Shown: positions 58,091-64,000 of the stretch, piece by piece
Position numbering within the stretch: position 1 is the first letter of the stretch
Layout of the letters: each line of letters starts with the position of its first letter
NCBI GenBank assembly: GCA_003116995.1
Contig: BDSL01000003.1
Span: 1,984,001-2,048,000 of the forward strand
Source: Yamagishiella unicocca
Lineage: Eukaryota; Chlorophyta; Chlorophyceae; Chlamydomonadales; Volvocaceae
Reading direction: 5' to 3'
DNA: 64,000 bases
Program-made: the position numbers and the translations under genes
Notes under the pieces: model-generated
Seen by the model: the letters and a program-made list of their open reading frames with translations, nothing else
What the model was told of the DNA's origin: nothing
Database searches by the model: none

Positions 58091-60491
58091 AAGAAGAGTG
58101 AGGAAAAAACACGACGTGGTCGACTCTGCTGGTCGCTTGGCTCTTGATGTTAGTTTGCGTGTTGCATTCTTTTGGCGAGTTGATGTAGCGGCTGAAGGGC
58201 TGTCAGTAGGGGCGAGGGCGTGTTCGTGTGCGCCGGGGTGCGATGTATTGCGTGAGAACATGTGTGGAGGCATGAAGCCAGTTTGGAGGATGCCTCCAAT
58301 TTGACGGGTTAGAAGGGCTTGCACGGGTGTGAGCCGCGGGACGGGGCGTGCCCGTCTTGATTGCGCGCATCCACCGCGACCCCTTGTCTGGCGCGATGCG
58401 CAGCTCCTATGTCGCGCCTCGCGGTGCAACTGCCGGCTGAGCGCCGGGGTGCGCCGTGCTGTCGACAACGCGGGGTCGTGTACCGGTGACTCGCGGTTGG
58501 TCCCAGCGGTTCCATGGGTTCCGGTGACTGCAAAAGCAGCGCTCTGACCGGGGGCAGCGTCCGGGGAAGATACCAGACTCGTGCCACATGCGCGATGTGG
58601 CCGGGCGCGTGGATCAGCACGCGTGCCGCCCCGACAGTGTTATCGTACTTACGGCGTGTCATACGTGTGTTTGACGACCTTGCACGTTGTCTTCTACCAA
58701 GCAGCGGGCGCTACGTCGCGGGATGTCGAGCAGTACCGCGCTGTACCTCGAGAGATGTCTCGTTAGTTATTTTGCGGTTGGAGTCGTTGCTGTGCAAACT
58801 GTCGCTTGTCACGTTGTCCAGGTGTGGTACAGGTGTTCGGTGCTCGTTGTTGAGTGGCCAGGGGCTCGTCTCCTGCAAGACGAGCGTACCCCTGATTGTG
58901 GACATGTACACTAAGCCGAAGCCGCGGAAGATTGCAAGCGGTTGGTACTGGCTGGACCTGTCAGCGCGTGATCGCCGTGATAGCAGATATTTTATTAGTG
59001 CTCTTAAGCGCTTCAGCAACAAAGGGTGGTGACTGGATTGCCTTTGGCTTGAGGGACATAATGTGGGGTTGGGCAGCCATCCGTACGGTCAGGTGTATCG
59101 GCATTTGCATATTGCTTGTTCTAGAGCAACGGCTTTCTTTCATATGTATATTCTTGTGGTGGTGGTGGTAGTGGTGGTGCAGCCCCTTGTGTTGGTACGC
59201 GCCCACGCCGCACGATGACGCGGCAGCATTGTGCCCACAACACGATGCCCTGGAGCCATGCAGGAACACCGGCTTTTGTGGTTCCGTGGATGGAGGGAAG
59301 GACATACGCGGACATCGCCTCGCGGAGGTCTGTCTCGAACACAAGGTCTTCTCGTATGTGCGTCAAGTTGGAGGATCTCATGGCTTGGGGGCCGATGGTT
59401 TCGGAAGAGTGTATTTCATCGGCTAGAAACCGCTGCGCGCACGGGTTGCTACGATCACGGCGAAGCTTTGTCAACTAAGTGCATTTTGTGTGCGATGTAC
59501 TGATTCTGTCAAGGAATCCGTGTTATACAGGAATCCACCGCCACCACTTGCCTACTGGCGACTACTTTCTCCTGTAAATGGACGGGAGTTGCACGGCATA
59601 CTCCGGAGATGGAGCCGGCACACCAACAAGGGCGCATATATCTAGATGGCTGGCCTGATGTTGGCCTCGGCTGAAACAGAGAAGGTGCCGGCCTGGAGCC
59701 AGCGTCGGTTACCTTCGGAAGCGGAGGAGGCGCCGGCCCTGAGCCAGCCGATGCTCCTGCACACGACTAGCGGCCTAGCGGTGAATTGGCAGACGATCAC
59801 TTGATGATATGACCGGTACCGCAGCTTTACCTCGACCTGTAACACTCCGTGTACCTCGGTCCAGTCCCCTGGATTCAGCTCATGCCCGTAAGTTGATATG
59901 CTCCACCGACTCTCCTTCCCTGGCCCACGATGACCAGCGGCCGACAGCACACTCGCATCGTCACGGCCATCGCCGCCTCCACCACCGCCACACCATACCA
60001 CAGCCCACGAGCTCCGTCTTACCGACACGGCACACGTAGCACCCGATGCGCCCGATGGCTCAACAGTCTGGTCTGGGGCCCACTGTGACAGGTACAACTA
60101 CATAGGTCGGTTCACTGACCTATGATCCGAAAGTCTGTGGCTGTTATTAGTGTGACGTCAGGTGCAGCGGTGATCAGCAGCCGGCCATCCCAGGGATAAC
60201 GTGCGCCAGCCTTGCCAGCACGGCTGTCCGTTCCTGTCTCGTCCGCCATGTGCGCTAGTAGTTTCCCGCGTTTAAGCCGCGAAGCTTCTCGAAAGATGGA
60301 CAGCCCGGGGGGCAGTTGAGGCGGAGTAAGGCGTGTACGTATGCGCGTCTCCAAAACGAAACCCTAATAAGCAGCAGCAGCAGCCGCGTCCAGCCGCGTC
60401 CAGCCGCGTCGTACGATCGCAAACTGTTAACCCTCAACTGCGTCACGTGGGTCACGCCCCCCTGCGGCTGCCGGAGGAGGGCCCTTGGCCA
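58091..60491. other. Convergent intergenic region between the J-domain and TAP46 genes
   Basis: No supported gene. ORFs at 58514-59032 (+) and 59642-60097 (-) lack motifs or splice context. Around 60045-60100 the plus strand reads APDGSTVWSGAHCDRYNYIG, related to the fragment at about 13520-13570. A TGTAA at 59573-59577 could serve the J-domain gene but would give a long 3' UTR. Confidence 0.5.
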
Positions 60492-63400
60492 TCAGCCGCA
60501 CGGCCGCGATTTACTGTTTCCGTAGCCCTTGGGGTGCGAGTCGCGCCAGTCGTCGAAGGCACGCTGCTTGGCCTTGTCCTCGGCATCCTCTTCGTCGCTG
60601 TCGAGAGCGGCCTGTCATGCGGGGCGGGGATGTCATCCCCGTGTGTGTGCGTGTGCGTGCGTGTGTTGCAAGTAGCCGCCAAGCCGGTGCGTGTGTTGCA
60701 AGTAGCCGCCAAGCCGGTGCGTGTGTTGCAAGTAGCCGCCAAGCCGGTGCGTGTGTTGCAAGTAGCCGCCAAGCCGGTGCGTGTGTTGCAAGTAGCCGCC
60801 AAGCCGGTGCGTGTGTTGCAAGTAGCCGCCAAGCCGGTGCGTGTGTTCGTGGACGAGAGGCTCATCTGACACACTCCACGGAGCAGGCGTGCGTGAGTGG
60901 CGGCGTCCAGGGAGGGCGAAGGGCACGGCAATACGGACAGGCCGCCGTTGTCGCCCAGCATATGCCGCCCGGAGGCCTCCCACATGCGAGACCCTACTGC
61001 GGCGCACTCACCCTGCGCGCCGCCTCCTTCGCCTCGTTCCTCCGCTGCCGTTCCTCGCGCTCGGTCGCTTCCTGCATCTCGAGTTCCCCTGCCTCCTCCA
61101 CCGTCATGGTGGGGAGGATGTGCCCTGGCCTGAACACCTGTAGTGGTGGTGGGAGAGCGGCGGCAAGGCATCGCGCAACCGTCATTCACAGTCCTGTGAG
61201 TCGCACTAGCGCGGCGCATAAGAAGCGATGCGGGCAGATCCCATTTGGTCTCGGTCCGCCCTTATGTCAGCTCGCCAAGACCAGAACGGACCCAGTTTCC
61301 CACACCGCAAGAGCCCTGGCGGAGTTTCGAATGCAAAATGCAAGCCACCTTTCCTTGCGGGTATAGCAGACAGCCGGCAGACGTTCGCTAACATGCCGGC
61401 TCCCTACCCGCACTGTGATCAGGGGCGCTGTTTTCAGCCTTTCAGCCCTTTCCGTCCACAATCCCACATCATCAGCCCTCTCCATCGGTACCCCTCCACG
61501 CCGCCCCTAGGCAGAACCCCCTCCCTCGCCCCTAGGCAGAACCCCCTCCCTCGCCCCTCCCGACCCACGTTCTTCCTGATCTGCTCCTTGCGGTTCCCGT
61601 CCAGGTCCCGGCATATGGAGCGAAGCTTGTCCATGAGCTCAGCCCTTTCCGCCTCGCCGGGGGCCGCCTCGAGGCTCCGGCCGTTGCTGGACGAGGGCCC
61701 GGGCCCCGCAGCCGCGGCCGTCGCCTCCCGCGCTGCGGCGTGATGCAGGAGCTCAACCTGGGGGGGAGGGGAGGAAGACCCGTGGATGCCCGAAAAAACC
61801 CGTTTAGAACAGAAGTTTTGAGATGCATGCTGGAGGACTGGGTTGGGGATACCTGGGGGGCAGGGGAGGGGAGGGAAACGACGGAGGTCGGCACAGGTGC
61901 TGCGGTCCAGTCCGTAAGAGTCCGGCCAGATGGCTGGGCTGGGGTTGGGTTGGGTTGGGTCGCACGGGCAAGGTCTGGCCGGGCAAGGTCTGGCGTACCG
62001 TACAGTACGAGCACAGCGTGGCGTGACATGGCATGGCGTACTGGGCTGCCAACCGGTAGCCTGGGTCACACGCCCGCAACCCGGAGAAGGCACCGGGTTA
62101 GGAGCGCCGCTCCCCTCCCCTCCCCTCCCCTCCCCTCCCCTCCCCTCCCCTCCCCTCCCCTCCCCTCCCCTCCCTTCCCTCTGCCCTCACCCTGCCCTCC
62201 CTTCCCCTCTGCCCTTCCCTCCCTCTCCTCTGCTCTCCCCTCTCCTCTGCTCTCCCCTCCCCTCCCCTCTGCATTCCCCCCTGCCGTCCCTCCGCCCACC
62301 TCCTGCCGCAGCGCCGCCAGCTGGTCCAGCGCCTGCAGCACCGCCAGCTCCACCCGCCAGACCCACAGCTGCCGCTCGTCCTCCTCGTCCATGGCGCCCC
62401 CGCCGACGCCAGCAGCAGCTGCCGCCGACGACACCGCCGCTGACGCCGCCGCCGAGCCAGGCACGTCCACCTCGTCCTGGGGCCAGCAATCGGATCGCAC
62501 ACGTGGGGACCCCACGTGCGGGCATGCAGGAGGGCCCGCACCACACCACACCACACCACACCGCGGCGCACTGGCTGCAGACGAGGGCCTTCACGCCTAA
62601 AGCCGTGCCGCTCCAAAGCACCTTCCCGCCGTCACCCCCACCCCTCCGTGGGGCCTCGCGGCGCGAGGTGCAGCCGCCGTACGTAAGCGGCCCTACCACG
62701 ATTACGTGCACGTACGTATGTACGTACGTACGTACGTACGTACGTACACACGGATCACACCGCCACTGGGCGCTGTGCAAGGCGCGTGTAGCTAGCCTCT
62801 CGCCTCCTGCCGGGAAGCAGGGCCCCGCAGCCGGTCCGGCTGACCCAGAACGACCCGCCCCTGACCCTCCCCTGACCCGCCCGTTCACTGTCAGGCCCCT
62901 CCCACCTCGCGCTCCTGAGCTGCCGCCACCGACCGGCGAGCCTCCAGCGCCCCCAGCGCCGCGTTCAGCGCCTTCTCGCGCTTGAACTTTTCAACCTGGG
63001 CCGCGTGGCCGTTGCGGCGGGCAGCGGAGGGGCACGCGACATGAACTGACACTGACACGCGGTGGGCGGGAAGCGCGACTTGCGCAGGGCGGTGTCGCAG
63101 CTGTACGGCGGCCCGGAGTCGTGTCGGGCCGGAGCTGTAAGGCAGCCAGCGCATTGACACCAACCCCATGGGCACACAAACACGCCCTCGTGGTATCACG
63201 CCGTACGCGGCGCCTCGGACGCTCTGTCGTACGTCCCGCACTGGCTGCCCCGCCCTCCCCCCTGGTGATCGGCCCCCCCTCCCCACGAGGGTGGTTGCGG
63301 CGGCGGCGGTTCCCTGCTACCCACGCACTCACATTGGAGGTCAGTGCGTCAAACGCGTGATTAGGAAAACGTTCTGCCAGCTCCTAACGTTTTTCTTTTG

Positions 63401-64000
63401 CTTTGTCATTAACATTTCTTTTGTCCTGCTCTGTCATTTCCACGGGTGTCACCTCGACCCACCTTGAAGGTGCGTTTCGATGCTGGGTCGGTGGCTGTCC
63501 CGGTGGCGGCGTCGAGCGCTGTCCGGCCCAGGGCGCCTAGCAGCTCGTATTGCTCACATCTGCGCAACCACCGGTCCCAGCACACAGGGTTCACAGTTCT
63601 AACGCGACGGGCAACATTCGGCGCTGAAGGCAAGTGGGGACGGCGCTAGGACAGGTGGCGCTCCGGCGGCGTGCTCTTCTCCGATATGCAGCGTGCTGCT
63701 GCTGCTGTTTGCTGCTGTATACGAGTGGTGGTGGTGGTGGCGATGGCGGCGATGGTTGCTGCGTGCGTGTGTTCCGCACGCTCCGCATTTCCAACCCTTG
63801 GGCGGTGGGCCAATCCTGGGAAGGGGCCTGGCCCTGGCCTAACGGGCAGCTCCCCGGCGTCCGATGCACCCGTGTGGATGCCATGCATGAAAGCGGCGCT
63901 GTGAGGTGCCCACCGTTGCAAAAATGCCCCCAGCGCGGGACCCGCGCGGCGCACGGCCGCAAGGCGGGAGGCGCTCGCGCCAACGTCGCCGTCTGTCCGG
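60492..64000 (-). CDS. TAP46: TAP46 (TAP42/IGBP1 family) PP2A regulatory protein (partial, N-terminus beyond the right edge)
   Basis: Exons in transcript order: beyond 64000 to 63914, 63559-63463, 62995-62906, 62476-62300, 61757-61569, 61137-61012, 60611-60492. Phases agree. Family hallmarks in order: an N-terminal helical repeat (RLAAVRRAGPALGAFLQR, then CEQYELLGALGRTAL), the basic motif KRTFK/VEKFKREKA, the helix DEEDERQLWVWRVELAVLQA with LDQLAALRQE, a variable acidic/Ala-rich segment, FRPGHILPTMTVEEAGELEM with a Glu/Arg-rich helix, and the C-terminal signature QRAFDDWRDSHPKGYGNS (family DDWKDxxPRGxGN). Known role: binds free PP2A-type catalytic subunits (PP2A, PP4, PP6), stabilises them, and acts downstream of TOR. 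The introns hold several tandem repeats. Confidence 0.92.
60661..60847. repeat. 30-bp tandem array in a TAP46 intron
   Basis: Six near-perfect copies of a 30-base unit containing GTGTGTTGCAAGTAGCCGCC, flanked by GTGTGCGTGC repeats, inside the intron between 61012 and 60611. Thirty is divisible by three, so it reads as an open repeat ORF on both strands. It is not coding. Confidence 0.92.
61766..61855 (+). repeat. Dispersed intronic element, copy 5 (TAP46 intron)
   Basis: GAGGAAGACCCGTGGATGCC, CGAAAAAACCCGTTTAGAAC, AGAAGTTTTGAGATGCATGC, TGGAGGACTGGGTTGGGG. It is antisense to TAP46 and shows the same boundaries as copies 2 and 3. Confidence 0.75.
62110..62280. repeat. CCCCT simple-sequence tract in a TAP46 intron
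   Basis: About 13 perfect TCCCC units followed by a degenerate pyrimidine tract up to about 62280. On the gene (minus) strand this is a G/A-rich purine tract just after the donor at 62299. Confidence 0.9.
62711..62747. repeat. GTAC microsatellite in a TAP46 intron
   Basis: About nine copies of the palindromic tetranucleotide GTAC (CGTACGTATGTACGTACGTA...). Confidence 0.9.

Noticed and set aside
58514..59032. 172-codon plus-strand ORF downstream of the J-domain gene
   Set aside because: No family motif, no splice context, and composition unlike the neighbouring genes; probably 3' UTR or intergenic.
59642..60097. 151-codon minus-strand ORF
   Set aside because: It runs opposite to the only homologous stretch seen there (the PDGSTVWSG fragment on the plus strand) and shows no domain.
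60633..61007. CRISPR-like or repeat-protein reading of the 30-bp array
   Set aside because: The repeats are contiguous with no spacers and sit in a eukaryotic intron, so this is a simple tandem repeat.

Overview
The window looks like nuclear DNA of a volvocine (Chlamydomonas/Volvox-type) green alga. The signs are high GC, many short introns with GTGAG/GTGCG donors and pyrimidine-rich (N)CAG acceptors, TGTAA polyadenylation signals, Ala/Gly/Pro-rich linkers, intronic minisatellites, and plant/algal gene families (a TGD2-type MCE protein, an octotricopeptide-repeat (OPR) protein, TAP46). I saw no prokaryotic operon, rRNA, tRNA, CRISPR array or intact transposon. All gene models were spliced by eye from splice sites, reading frame and homology. 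Where the coding start and stop both lie in the window, the exon lengths sum to a multiple of three.

Layout. 1-2397 (-): a TGD2-like plastid lipid-transport protein running off the left edge. 3376-6982 and 9176-13006 (+): two tandem paralogs of an unrecognised secreted protein with the same nine-exon structure and near-identical 3' exons. 14435-19236 (-): an OPR-type, probably organellar RNA-binding protein whose 5' exon is unresolved. 19863-21341 (+): a single-exon GNAT acetyltransferase split by a long disordered insert. 23836-51887 (+): the dominant feature, a gene of at least 53 exons with a predicted product of about 3543 residues. It has an N-terminal p25-alpha (TPPP-like) region followed by about 18 cycles of a two-part repeat, a short coiled-coil/RNPI-motif module and an LxRMxDELKR/WGxPGR module. 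Part of the array was amplified very recently as an approximately 834-bp genomic unit, introns included. 54650-58090 (+): a predicted plastid J-domain protein with a long, repeat-bearing, low-complexity tail. 60492-64000 (-): TAP46 (IGBP1/TAP42 family PP2A regulator), running off the right edge.

The genes are not an operon and share no obvious pathway. Several products are probably plastid-directed (TGD2, OPR, J-protein). TGD2 and the first secreted paralog are divergently arranged, as are the OPR and GNAT genes. The p25-alpha repeat protein is the best candidate for something undescribed: its two module types, conserved motif pairs and symmetric exon phases suggest a long cytoskeletal or axonemal scaffold or ruler. 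That function is inference only.

The introns carry tandem arrays and at least two dispersed short element families shared between unrelated genes in both orientations.
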